NCBI GenBank assembly: GCA_000611775.1
Contig: KK106982.1
Location: 930,001-994,000 of the forward strand
DNA: 64,000 nucleotides
Reading direction: 5' to 3'
From: Umbilicaria muhlenbergii
Taxonomy: Eukaryota; Ascomycota; Lecanoromycetes; Umbilicariales; Umbilicariaceae
Both the position numbers and the translations under genes were made by a program. The notes under the pieces are model-generated. The model saw only the letters and a program-made list of their open reading frames with translations, did not search any database and was not told the origin of the DNA. Numbering within the stretch: the first letter of the stretch is position 1; the number at the start of each line of letters is the position of its first letter. Shown one piece after another: positions 26,301 to 38,974 of the stretch.

Positions 26301-27554
26301 AATCCTATTCGTTGATCAAGACTTTGAAGATTACCTTCCTCATGCAGGAGGACTCCACATCCACACTGCCCCGCAATTAACATTGCAAATGTTTCTGACG
26401 CGGTACTGATCAATCCTGGTATGCAGGCATTTGAAGAATCCGAGTACTGAATGATCTTGTATAGCAGCTGCACCGCATCCGCCCGTGGGGGATGAGATAT
26501 GGAACCCCTAGATCTCGTATTGATCTCGTCTCCAATCCTCATCCGCCACCAAGGTCATAAGGATCATCAGTCGTAATGCCCAATGCTCCCTGAGTCGTCT
26601 GCGCCTTGGGCAAAGAGCAACGTAAACGGGCGGAAACGAGTATCCCCGTTCTCTCCAATCTTGAAGCGATCATCCAAACCGAACCCCGCCTTCGTCTATT
26701 TAGATTAGCTGAAGGCGCGACCAATCATGTGAGTGTGAACATCATCTATCAGGGGAGACGTGTAGTTTTCTCAGCTCGAAGGGGTCCCATACAACATAGA
26801 GAGTGGTAGGCGCGGTTCAATCAGCCCCACTGGAGGTGATGCAAGTCCTGCAGAAACCTCGAGCATGGGTGTCACGGATCCCAGAATGCAAAAGATGCTA
26901 ACCACAGGTACCGGGCCAAATCTTCCTCCCGTAAAGGGCTGCGGCACGGCAAGGCTTGGGGTCAACAGATGTCCTTCCGGATTTTACAGTATCCCGCAAC
27001 GTGGTGAGGGAGTACGAATGTCCTTACCCACAGTCAGCACGCAGTCAGCACGTCAGATACACATCAATCCACGCCGCACCGCTCCTGGAATGGGAAAACG
27101 GCGATCATAAGGCCGACGCTCATAACCCGCATTCAGCTGATGCCCCTGACTACGCCCTGACTCCGCTGCCAATGTGTCTCACCTGATCACAAAGAGGCAT
27201 GGCATATCTCCATCTAGACGTTGAAGCTCCACGGCAGATGCTTGTTTGACATGGGATTAAGAGACGTGCGTTTATGCTGCATCATGTACACGCACCACCG
27301 TTTCTGTGCGACCTCAATCTTATGCGATCGCTCATCTCAATCCTATCAGCATGCAAAATAGGGCAGTGTGTTCCGTCACCTTTCAGCCTGCCTGGATGCC
27401 TCTCCGTCCGTCAGCGGATCCACCATTGCCCTATTATCGTCGTTTGTCATGAATTATCCACCTGTTGAATATGATCAATCTCAACTTCTGAATTTGAAAT
27501 ACGTCGTGCAACGCAAGAAAACAATTTAGGAATCCTGTAGGATGGACAAGATGC

Positions 27555-27617
27555 TGATCTCTCGGTTCTGATCTCTCGGTTCTGATCTCTCGGTTCTGCT
27601 CTCTCGGTTCTGCTCTC
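27555..27617. repeat. 14-bp repeat GATCTCTCGGTTCT
   Basis: Four to five tandem copies of a 14-bp unit; later copies have GCTC in place of GATC. The unit length is twice the 7-bp period of other arrays here. Confidence 0.85.
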
Positions 27618-28235
27618 TCTAGATCCTTCCCCCACAGGGCTACAGATTCTCAAACTCGCCCACCTCAGCTGGTGTCCTATCATCACCGACACCTATCTCC
27701 TCCGATCCCCATCTACCATCTACCCCTTTCTGCTCTCCGATCCCCAACCGTCATTGACTCCAGCCTTGCCACCCCAGGCATCTAGACCATCACGGCATCT
27801 TTCTGCACTCATTCGCCAACCGTCGCCCCTCGTCTCCACTATTTCGCCAGCCACCGTCCTCGTCTCCTCAGCTGAGAAGTATGTCTCAGGGTCTCCTTAG
27901 TCCCTCAGCTACCAATCCCGTCTCCCCGGCATGCCGGCCGTGAAAGAGTGCCTCAGGCACGCACACGAGCACTGAGCACTAAGCCTTGATGCGGACCCCA
28001 AACGCACACCAATGCTCTGATCCCCCCAGCCTCGATCACGAACCTCGTTGCCCGCCTGCCGTTTCGGACTCGATGCCGATGGGAAGTCCCGCCCGTGCGT
28101 CAACCGGTTGCATGATGCAGATGCACTGTTCGTGGACTGATCCCCGCGTGGGGGACCAGAAGGTAGTACCGCAGCAGCACCCGAGCACAACAGCAGCATA
28201 CGCATGTTCGCCCCCATGGCAATGGACTGCTGCCT

Positions 28236-28306
28236 AGTATCCCTACAAGGCATCCAAGCATCCCCACGAGGCATCCAGTATCCCTACAAGGCACCCAAGC
28301 ATCATC
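28236..28306. repeat. 41-bp direct repeat, about 1.7 copies
   Basis: AGTATCCCTACAAGGCA occurs at about 28236 and again at about 28277, each followed by similar CATCC/CACCC-rich sequence ending in CAAGCATC. Confidence 0.7.
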
Positions 28307-28927
28307 CATGCCGTCTGCATTTCTCATGTCATCGCAACCTCACGGCAACCGAGCATCGACTGACTCTCCAGCACTGTCTGTCATACGCCTGTCATACGCC
28401 GGTCATTGTCAACTCATCCCACCCCTGCGTATGCCCTCATTCACCATACCCCGGTATCAATCACCTCCCCAGCCCTGTCTGACATACGTCTGCCTCGTGA
28501 ACTCAACTCCGCATCCGCGTCTACGTCTGCGTATATCCCCCTTCCCCATCCGACCTCCAGTTCTGCATCAGCCTCCTCTCCAGCCCTGCCTGCCTGTCCG
28601 ACGCCCGGTCAACCCAACCGTCCCGGCATTTGCACCCTTCCCCAATCTGCAACCCTACTCCATCTGCACTCCCTCAAAGCCTTCCGTCCGTGTCTGTCCG
28701 ACCCAAACTCCGCGTGCCCCCTCATCCCTACGCACGGCGCAGTGCAGATTTTCCCGTCCGCCTTATGCCCCCCTTCGCATTGGTTGCTGGACTCCTGTCC
28801 CTACCGGACGTCGAGTAGTTCGGGCCGGTCGTACTGGGCTGGGGAGGGATGGATGGATGTAACGTCGTGAGTGCCGGGTCGCTGAGGGGGGGTGGTGAGT
28901 TTGGGTCTGGATAGGGAAGGTGAGGTT

Positions 28928-29134
28928 GGGTTGGGTTTGGGGCTTGGGCGGGTTTCACCCGGGGGAGATGAGTTGTCGGTACTGGGGATTGGGAATTGGG
29001 CTGGTGGGTGTGTTGCATTGACAGTGGGGACATGGAAGGGAAGGGGCACGGTAGAAGGATAGATAGGGGTAGTTGGTTGGGGTTAGTGGATTTGGTACGA
29101 GGGAGGGTTCGGGTAGGGTAGGGTTAGTATGGGG
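28928..29134 (+). other. G-tract clusters with quadruplex potential
   Basis: Five runs of three or more G, separated by 1-3 bases, at 28928-28952. A second set lies at 29101-29134 (GGGAGGGTTCGGGTAGGGTA and following bases). The second resembles degenerate telomere repeat but has only one true GGGTTA. Both lie in the G-rich half of the switch centred near 28830. Confidence 0.65.
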
Positions 29135-29458
29135 TGCGCCCTAGGGGATGGGATGGGAAGGGTGGTAGACCTAGGTTGGATGCATTGGTATTATAGCAGC
29201 AATACTGTTATTCGTACTCGAGATCCATGGAAAATTAACAATCCTGTCCCAACAAAGCAATCATAAGATAAGAATAGAAGAGGATAATCCACCAAGCAAA
29301 ACGCAATGAGCACAATATGTATAAATCAAGTGAGAGCTTTCCAAAGCATCACATAGCAACGACGCCGATGTATCAACAACAAACACAGAATTTAAAAGCT
29401 AAAAGTTGTCCTCCACCACCATCAAAGAACATCAAACACATACTCATGTTCGAATCTC

Positions 29459-32445
29459 TCACCGAGTCTTGAACGGCGGTATAAAGGGTATATACGACAA
29501 CCTTCTCTTCAGCTCCGGCGTCGTCCCCAACTCCTCACTCATCCGCCTCGTCAGAGATCTGAGATCCTGGTTCGGACCGGCATCGGACATCAAAGCAGAG
29601 CGTCGACGACTGGTGTTAGGGGTGATTCTGATGCGTCGAGTCATTGAAAGGACGGGCTCCTCGTGCTCTTCTTCTCCTTCGTCCACATCTGACGTATGCA
29701 AAAGTATTGGCAAGGCTCGTGCCAGACGCGGCATGATCTTGTCTGGTCTTGTGTCGGGGGAATTGAGCTGCTGTGCGACTTGGGAGAAGTATTTGGTTGT
29801 GGTGAGGCTTGTTTCAGGGATGGGTTGGCCGAGGTCTGGTGGAAGATGTCAGTGGAGGTACAGCGAAGTTGTAAGGAAGAGTTGACGCACTCAAGTCTTT
29901 CAAAAATGCTTCTTCTTCTTCTTCTTCTTTTTCGGCGGAGCCCGTACACACTATCTGGCTGGGACCAAAGCTAGAACCTATCCGATCCTCATGTCAAAAG
30001 ACGGCCAGATAGCTGTGATGCGTCACTAACCTTTCTTGAGTATTGACCTCAACGGACCCTTTGACGTTACGTGTGAAGCCGCTAGCTCGTATGGTTTCTG
30101 TGTTTCTGGTATCTCTGACTGCCGGCGAATGGCTCCCCGCAGAGTCTCAGCCCGTAACCTACAAGGACTTGGTGGATTTGATGAAGGCGGTGGTGAACTT
30201 TGCAACGCTGCGGAAAGTATCGAAGATCCCCGGCGCATCACTCGATGATTCCCTGCAGAAAGGATAGGACTATGGTCGTCGACAATGTCATCTGCGACTT
30301 TCCAAAGTCTATCATCCGTTCCAAGGATGACAGTTTGCGATTCATGCTTAGTGGTTCTCCTGGACGAGCTCGCGAGTGAAAGAGTCCCTAGAGAGTCTGA
30401 GTTTTCGATATGTGATCCTGAGCTAACTCTCCTTTCGAATGTGGCGTTGGAAGTGGCATCGGATGCCATGGTGCTAGTAGTCGGAAAACATCTTTCATTC
30501 AGACTCGGACTGATATTGGTACCCATTGCATCCTGCTGTTCTCCGAAGGCCGTGTTGAGAACGGCTTGAAAATTCTTCAGCTGGGACGTTTGCAGGTCTT
30601 TAAATATCATTGTAGGAGTATCTGTCAGATCTTCGTGGTTAGTTTCCTTAATATCCTCTGCATCTGACTCGTCCTTTGTGCATGGTAGTCTCGAAGATTG
30701 GCTAGGAACTTCTTCATCGTTAGCCTCAACCTCTCTGGTGGCATTTGCGACGGTGCTAGTCTGTTGCGGTGGAGAGGAGTGCCCAGGCGGCTGAGGGCAG
30801 ATCTCGTCCTCGAAGGTTACTCTTCTCCGTATATGACAGGCTTGATAACGCGGCTGATCGTCAATCCTACCAGCTGGGGGGGCCTGAAAGTAGCCGCTGA
30901 GTTGCTGATTCCGATGCAACGCGATGATGGGACGTACAGAAGCGGTAGTATTTTGTGACTGCCGGTGGACATTTGGTAGGTGAACAGGGTCCTCAGCATG
31001 AGTCGGGAAGGCCATGTATCTCGACTTGTCATGAGGCTGCATGTCAGTACCATCTTTCTCGATGCTATGGAATAATCTTCGGTTAGTCTTCTCTCTCCCC
31101 GAAAGATTGTTGTCAAAAGATCTGGCTGAAGGGAAAGCTTTGCTGCGTTTGTTAGATGGCTGAGCTGGCAGAGGCACCCCCCGGGGTTTCGTCTCTCTCG
31201 TGACCTCAGCAAATTCCAATGACGAAACCTCAGCAGGAACTTTGTTCCCTCTACGGTATCTCCTGGACTCTCGGCGAGGCTCTTTGGGTGGCAAACTGGC
31301 CTCGAGGCCCTCAAAACCACTCCCCAACCGCCTGGCCGGCAAGGCCGATCTTCTGGGGGTGTCTGGAGGTTGCTTATATTGGCAGCCTTCGAAAGAAAGT
31401 ATATGAGATGAATTTCGGGGTAATTTTATCGTCTTTCGAATCATACTTAACGATTTCTGGCAAGTGCTAGAGGCGGAAGGTGTTATAGACGGTAAGAGCT
31501 TTTTGGTATTGATTGTAGTGAGATCGGTTTTTGGTGAGATTTCAATGAGGTCCTGGAGCACCTCGGAGTAAGGATCAGGTCGGGATAGGGCCTAGGTGTT
31601 GAGTTCAGCTACGTGTCTCGGAGTGTTCGCCTGTAAAGCAACGGGAAAGGCCATGGAGAGCGAGGTGCTTCTCGTGAAATGGGATTGCAGCTCACCTCCA
31701 CTTGTGACAAGGGGGTCTCCGTTTCCGCAGCAGATCTCACTAATGCCAGTTCCTCAACAGGCGCCCTTCTCTTACGCTTGCCCTTTGGTTTGGGCAACTT
31801 CCCCGCCGTTACAACATTTTCAATGTTTGGAACCTCATCTGCACGTGCTTTTGATTTCCTTTTCCGCAAGTGAACACGTCTTCGTTGAGGCTGTTGCTCC
31901 TTCGCTCTGTATCTAGCGTCATTGTTCTCAGCCCCACTTGCCTGGAGATCACATGGATCAACGGCATCCTGAGTGGGGTGTAATGCCGGCCATGAACCAT
32001 TTCTTGCTACCACCGCTCTGTGGACGTCGGTAATTTTCCGTGAATATGTGTGTATAATCTTCGTCCTTGGGGAAGCATTCACTTGGAGCCCTGCGGAGGC
32101 GCTCCCAAGTTCACAAGGGACTGTCGTAGGAGGCGTAATCTCATCACGGCGTTTTCTTTTCTTTGCCGATGCCTGCTGTAATGCGACACCGGGTGCTTGG
32201 TACTGGGGTGACGTAGGAGGCCGCTGCAGGTTTTGTGCGAAACCTGGCTCTTCGATGTATGGAAGTTGCAAGTCATTACCAATAGCTCCCGCGACTGCTC
32301 GACGCCGGCGAGACCTCCGCTTCAACGGACCACGAGCACTCCTAGAGTAATGTGGAAGAGCGCTCGCGCTGAGCGATGGCTGCTCTTTGGATACCGAGGT
32401 AGCGACCGAGACTCGTGGTGATAGAGTGGAAGCCGCAGTTGCCAT
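29459..32445 (-). CDS. Unknown 924-aa basic, probably nuclear protein
   Basis: Four exons: 31696-32445, 30031-31591, 29891-29977, 29459-29835, all GT-AG and in one frame. I do not recognise a domain. The N-terminal region has very basic patches (LKRRSRRRRAVAG, KKRKRRDE, GKRKRRAPVEE) that could be nuclear signals or bind nucleic acid. The middle is Ser/Thr-rich and disordered-looking, with several short blocks that may be conserved (LSFEGCQY; RRRVTFEDE; PLRSILKKG). Exon 3 encodes a run of Glu from a (TTC)n tract on the + strand, then AFLKDLNLGQPIP. The C-terminus MTRRIRITPNTSRRR ... LSYIPFIPPFKT looks like a conserved end motif. A role in chromatin or the spindle is possible but unsupported. 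Confidence 0.82.
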
Positions 32446-32965
32446 GCTATGCTCACAGACAATCTTGTTTCGAGGCAGTTAATATATCTCGTTTGAGGTT
32501 TTAGGGCACGGCAGTTCAGTGATGGATCGTGGCTGAGACCTCGAAGCAGTCAAGGGTGTGACCGAACTGCAAATTGAGTTCGGGCCTTTGACTAAGTTAG
32601 GGCAAACGGCAAATGCCATTTCAGACCTCGGTCTCCTGTTTGCTATCAGTAGAAATACCTCGTGTTTCTCAGCAAGGGGCTCAGTGCACTGCGCAAAGTA
32701 AATGCACGATTCAAGGTCACTAAATTGCATGTAAGACAAATCATTGCGGTAGCAACGGAGATTAATGCCGCTGACCGCTGGTTTATCTTATTTCTTGGAA
32801 CATGCCTATCACCTGACTCACCCATAACCACACGGGTATATGTCTCCATGCAACGCAATACATTCATCTGAGTCCATCTGACATGAACGCCGCTCATGAA
32901 TGCATTGTAAGGATGCGCTTCATACAGGAATGGACCCGAATAATACCCACCACCAAGTCTATTGT
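32446..32965. other. Gap between PP2A and the 924-aa gene
   Basis: 520 bases between two minus-strand genes: the PP2A 3' UTR and the promoter of the unknown gene. No coding frame, repeat or RNA gene seen. Confidence 0.5.
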
Positions 32966-34259
<1,294 letters not shown>

Positions 34260-35097
34260 GTTCGGTGAGCTCTGATCGAAGTACAGGAAAGTCCCAGGGT
34301 ATCAGTGTCCACAGTTGTCGGAAGGTCTGACTCCTATGACGAAAGCGCGCTGCGAGATTCGATAGGATCACAGCAACAGGAGCATGCGCTACGCAGCCGA
34401 AGAGACTACACGTGTATTATGGAGATTCGCGTCGACTGGCAAGAGGATGTTGCAGGATGATGAAGTGTGGGGTGCCTGTGTTCTGACAGATGCTAAGGTA
34501 GGCGTGGTAGGTAGCACTGGTAGGACGGCCGAGTTGTTGTGGGCGAGGTGGAATGCCTTACAAGGCTTAGCGTCAAGCGACTGAAATGGTGGAACTGGAG
34601 TCTTTTATGGGAAGGTCCAGACGGTGCAATCTGACTGCAGGAACACCGGTCACACCGAAGATTCTCCATTCAGCCTCAACATGACGTTTATGGAACGGTG
34701 TCTTCAACGTTTTTCTGGCCAGACGATAGCATCGTCGCCACGTTGTTGCGGGGGTAACGTTGTGGTCATTGGTGTGGTCATTGTGGTTCTACCTATTGAA
34801 GAGGCGCCTTGAGTTCCGCAGTCGTATGGCGCCGGCATTCATGACAATTGGTGCATTGGCAGGCCAAGGAGGCAATGCCGTGGAGGCGGGACCGGAAAAC
34901 AAGAGTCAAGCGGTGAAAGGGTAAACCCCGTGAACCCCTACCATCATCGTTACTACCTTAGTCACCCTTTTCACGACTGGTTAGATAGTAGTGCGAGCAC
35001 AATGTATAAAGGTGGCAACATTCCCCGTCCGTAAATATGTGTTCTTTCCCACATTACAGATCTTCTCTCGTAAGGTCTTGTGCCTCTGCTTCAAATT
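34260..35097. promoter_or_regulatory. Divergent promoter region pphA / MFS transporter
   Basis: 838 bases between opposed starts. TATAAA at 35005-35010, about 90 bases before the transporter ATG, is a good TATA box for that gene. GGTAAACCCC/ACCCCTACC-like elements near 34920-34945 may be regulatory. No coding frame. Confidence 0.6.
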
Positions 35098-36754
35098 ATG
35101 ACGTACCCCCATGAGCCGCTGCAAGAAGGCCGTGTTTATTCAATTGAGCTACAAACCTCTCCACAACATGAAATAGCACAGGGCAAGAACACTTATACAA
35201 CATCAGTGGAACAAGGCCCAAAGCAAAGTAGTGCCGCGGGCGTCACGCATGTTGACGAGGACCACCAGTCAACTGGATCCCCCCTGCAACGGCAGGAAAG
35301 ATGGAACCATCCAAGGATCAATATAGCGAGGATGGCCGTGGCCTTCTATGGCTTTGTGATCATGGGCGCCAACGACGCCGCCTACGGTGTAAGGGCCTAA
35401 CGTTCTCTATCATGCCGATTAGGCCTCGAACTATACTGACCTCACGACCAGGCCCTTATACCTTATGTACGCCTTGAGCGCTCCTTATGGATCTCCTCTT
35501 TTTAGAGCAGCCTCATTGACTTGTTCTAGCTTGAAATTTATTACAACCTCTCGTATACTGTCATCTCGCTCATCTTCCTCTCCCCATTGGTCGGTTACGC
35601 CGCCTCCGCTCTTCTCAACAATGTGATTCACATGAGATTAGGTCGGCGCGGCGTTGCCTTCCTGGGGCCTGGGATACGTCTGATAGCCTACATTGTCATC
35701 TGCATGCATCCTCCATACGCTGTGATGGTGATTTTCTTCATCTTCGCCGGTTTTGGTAACGGTCTCGAAGACGCGGCTTGGAATGCGTGGATAGGCAACA
35801 TGGAAAAAGCGAACGAGGTCCTAGGCTTCCTTCATGGGTTCTACGGACTCGGTGCCACGCTGGGTCCGTTGATTGCAACCACAATGGTTACGAAAGCAAA
35901 GCTGCAGTGGTATACCTACTATTACATCATGATCGGTGCTGCAGTCATAGAACTCGTCGCTGCGATCACAGCGTTCTGGACGAATACCGGTCCGGCATAC
36001 AGGGAGGCCAACCCAAGAACAGAGGCGGAGACAGGCAACCGGATGAAGGAGGTTCTGAACAACAGAGTCACATGGGTGTGTTCGGTGTTCCTACTGGTTT
36101 GTGTCGGCATTGAGGTCGGCATCTCGGGATGGGTGGTCGTATTCATGATGAAGGTAAGACACGCAGCGCCGTTTGCAGCCGGAATGGGAGAGACGGGATA
36201 TTGGTTGGGCCTCACGGTTGGAAGGGTGGTCCTGGGTTTCGTGACAGGCCGATTGGGCGAAACGACTGCTATCGTTGTATGTCCCGTCTCCCTTCGAATC
36301 TCCATGATTGAATGTTATTGGATAGGTGAACTGACGGATTCCTTAGGCCTACCTGGTAATTGCCGCAGCACTCCAATTCATTTTCTGGCTTGTCCCGAAC
36401 TTCTACGTGTCTGCCGTGGCTGTTTCGTTCCTCGGCTTCTTCATCGGACCTCTATTTCCGGCAGCAATAGTAGCCTCTACGAAACGTCTCCCTCAACACC
36501 TGCATGTGGCCAGCCTCGGCTTCGCTATAGCTAGTGGCGCAGGCGGCGCTTGTGTCCTACCTTTCGCGGTGGGAGCTATTGCGCAGGCCAAGGGGGTACA
36601 GGTCCTCATGCCAATCGTTCTAGCCATGCTTGTAGCTAATCTAGGCGTGTGGATGTGGCTACCGAACATCAAGCAGGAAGGAGAGGAACAGACGAAAAGA
36701 CGTCGTTTCCCGCTCAAGCTCAGCGCCATGGCCTCGTTCATGAAAAGAGCGTAG
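35098..36754 (+). CDS. Major facilitator superfamily transporter
   Basis: Four exons: 35098-35388, 35452-35466, 35530-36276, 36347-36754; 486 aa. Exon 2 is only 15 nt (ALIPY). A hydrophilic N-terminus of about 75 residues is followed by about 12 membrane helices. The N-terminal half has MRLGRRGVAFLGP at the helix 2-3 loop and NGLEDAAWNAWIG in helix 4, as in the fungal BSC6-like MFS group. The C-terminal tail is basic. The substrate cannot be told. A TATA box and long promoter suggest regulated expression. Confidence 0.9.
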
Positions 36755-37083
36755 ATGGCAAGAAACCAGAGGCGAGCGGACTTTAGCAGAAAGCTCGATC
36801 CTGACATGTAAATCATCATATACATAACAAGGTCGTACCAAACATATATACAGCCGCAACATAGGCAGAAACCCGGCAGACACTGCATTGGAGTATGTCA
36901 AGCATAGACAGGCGTGAGGCGTGAGGCGTGAGGCATGGCAGGACACGTAGGGAAACATTTGACGGCATTTTAGGTGACACTCGCTACGTAAGCTCTGCCC
37001 CGGCCCCACGGGTCCCCCATATATTTGGATGTTGTGCTGCCCTGCGGTCTCTTCAAGCTTGACAACCACTATCATTTTCAACC
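36755..37083. other. Gap between the MFS and PI31 genes
   Basis: 329 bases between co-oriented genes: the transporter 3' UTR and the PI31 promoter. Holds a short heptamer array, listed separately. Confidence 0.5.
36911..36938. repeat. Heptamer array GGCGTGA
   Basis: Three perfect 7-bp units and a diverged fourth. Read on the minus strand the phase CTCACGC differs by one base from the TTCACGC unit of the 10053-10143 array. Confidence 0.8.
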
Positions 37084-38414
37084 ATGGCCATCAACGCCGG
37101 TAATCCGCTGAGCGCGGGCTCTCTGGCCACCTTCATGGCAGCAAGTCTCCCCACAGAACCGCCAGCCCATCTCCGCGACCCCTACGACGCCGTCGCCCTC
37201 TTCAGCCACGCCTGCATGATATCAATCGGCTTCCGACTGAAAGGCCTGGGCGAAGAGCACAAAATAGGTACACGTTCCTCCCTGCACCTACAGCGCAACT
37301 AACCCCCTGATAGAGCTAACGCCCACCCTCTCCCTCTTAGAAGCCAGCCGCGAAGCCTCCGACCCCGCGCCCCTCCCAATCGAATGGAATTCCACCACCA
37401 CCTCCACCTACGCCTTCCGCTACGCCCACACCCAATCCTCCCTCGAATTCTTAATCAAAGTAACCCGCCTCGGCAACAAAGCAGTAATCAACGCCCTCGG
37501 CATCGGCGACGACCGCGTGCACTCCCTCGACATCCTAACCCGGGACTTCTTCTCCCCCCACCGCTTCCCCTACACCGCCTCCTCCTCTACTCACAACGAC
37601 ACCGTCGCCCTCTCCCGCGCCCTGCAAGACCTTTTCATCTCCGTCGGCCGCATCTCCGATCTAGCTGCTTTGTTCAAACTCCGCATTATCCAGAAAATCG
37701 CCCTCGGGTTGGCGAAGGAGGGGTATGAAGATTCCTCCTCCGAGGACACTTCGGAGAATACTACCCCCACGGGCGCGGATGGCCGCCGCGGCCAACAACC
37801 CGCGCCGGGGCGCGACCCGGCTGCCGGCCCGCCCCACCACGATCCCCTGCGTGACGACCGCGCCCCGCCCGCGCGGCCTTACCCTTTCGACGACCCGCTA
37901 GCTGCGGGTCCACGTCGGCCATTTCCAGCTGGCGATTTCCCGCCCCCGGGCTTCGAGGACGAGTATGAGATCAATCGACCGCCTGGACGGGGAGGGATAG
38001 CCGGGGAGAGGCGACCGCTGAATATTGGGGAGAGGGATCTTTATCCGCAAGGGCTGGGGCCGCGGGATCCTCTCGGGGGCGGAGGGTTTGGCGGAGGGTT
38101 TGGCGGGGGAATTGGCGGCGGGGGGATGCATCCGACGTTTGAGGATCCGATGTTTGGTGGTGCGGGTGGGGCAGGTGGGGTCGGGGCTTATGGGACGTGA
38201 GTTTTTCCCCGGGGGGGGGGTTATTCGGTGTGCGTATTTGTGTGCTGATTTTGGGGGTAGGGCGCCACCGGGGGCGAGGTATGATCCTGTTGGTCCGGGG
38301 GATGGGCCGCCGAACTTGAGGGGCGGGAGTAGGTTTCCGGGAGGGGGGGGAGGGTTTGGGACTGGAGGGCCGGGGAATCCGTTTGGGGGGTTTGGGGGGA
38401 ATGATTTCATCTGA
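37084..38414 (+). CDS. PI31-like proteasome regulator
   Basis: Three exons: 37084-37267, 37314-38196, 38261-38414; 406 aa. N-terminal FP-type domain (residues about 15-190; DPYDAVALFSHACMISIGFR, LPIEWN, LEFLIKVTRLG) and a long Pro/Gly/Arg-rich tail ending GGFGGNDFI, the layout of PI31/PSMF1, which binds 20S proteasomes and aids their assembly or transport. Gly-rich repeats fill residues 320-406. The gene is C-rich up to about 37690 and G-rich afterwards. The last intron begins in a G-run (GTGAGT followed by C4 then G10). Confidence 0.88.
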
Positions 38415-38974
38415 GGCGAGGGTTGGGGATGGGTGTCGCGTGGGATGGGATGGGATGGTTGGAGTATGGAAGGGTTGGGTTGGCTTACGTGGGCGGGTTT
38501 AGAACATTACCGAACACTCGGACTTTGTTGCAAACGGAGGATATGAAGATGAAAGTGATGGTTAATCAGTGGTTGAGATACGTGCTCTTGTTGATTATGA
38601 AACCGGGGTCTCCCCGGAGTAACCCCGTCTGCTTCACTACCAAGTCACTGATCTTATTGTTTGGCTGATTTTGTTGGCTTATAAACCCCGGAAGCAATCT
38701 GGACATATTCTGGTCTACGAAGATGACATAGACACGATGTGCACTGTAGCGAGGAGGAGTGATATCTACATGTATTAACAGTTCGGTCACATCATCTATC
38801 TACAAGCAACCACTACAAGCCTCCCCAAGCACGCACGCTATGCAAGCGCCAGCGCTATCGCTGTCCAGGCCACAAAACCGCAAAAAGCCCTTCAAGGGCA
38901 AAGCCGAACCCCACCATTCCAGCTGGTGATTCCTCACCCACTCTATGCCCCCAATCTTACACTCTAAACATACC
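38415..38974. other. Convergent 3' gap PI31 / GH72
   Basis: 560 bases between converging stop codons; both 3' UTRs are expected here. No gene or repeat recognised. Confidence 0.5.

Larger units (their letters stand above)
23381..29458. other. 6-kb region without a recognisable gene
   Basis: 6078 bases between the stop codons of two converging genes. Open frames up to about 185 codons exist (for example 28308-28862) but are Pro/Ser/Arg-rich by composition, occur in overlapping frames, and match no family I know. It contains a 14-bp repeat, a 41-bp repeat, and a sharp C-rich to G-rich switch near 28830 with G-tract clusters. I found no tRNA boxes. Non-coding transcripts or small genes with many introns cannot be excluded. 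Confidence 0.6.

Noticed and set aside
28308-28862. 185-codon Pro/Ser/Arg-rich frame
   Set aside because: Overlapping long frames in other phases reflect C-rich composition; no start context, intron or family support.
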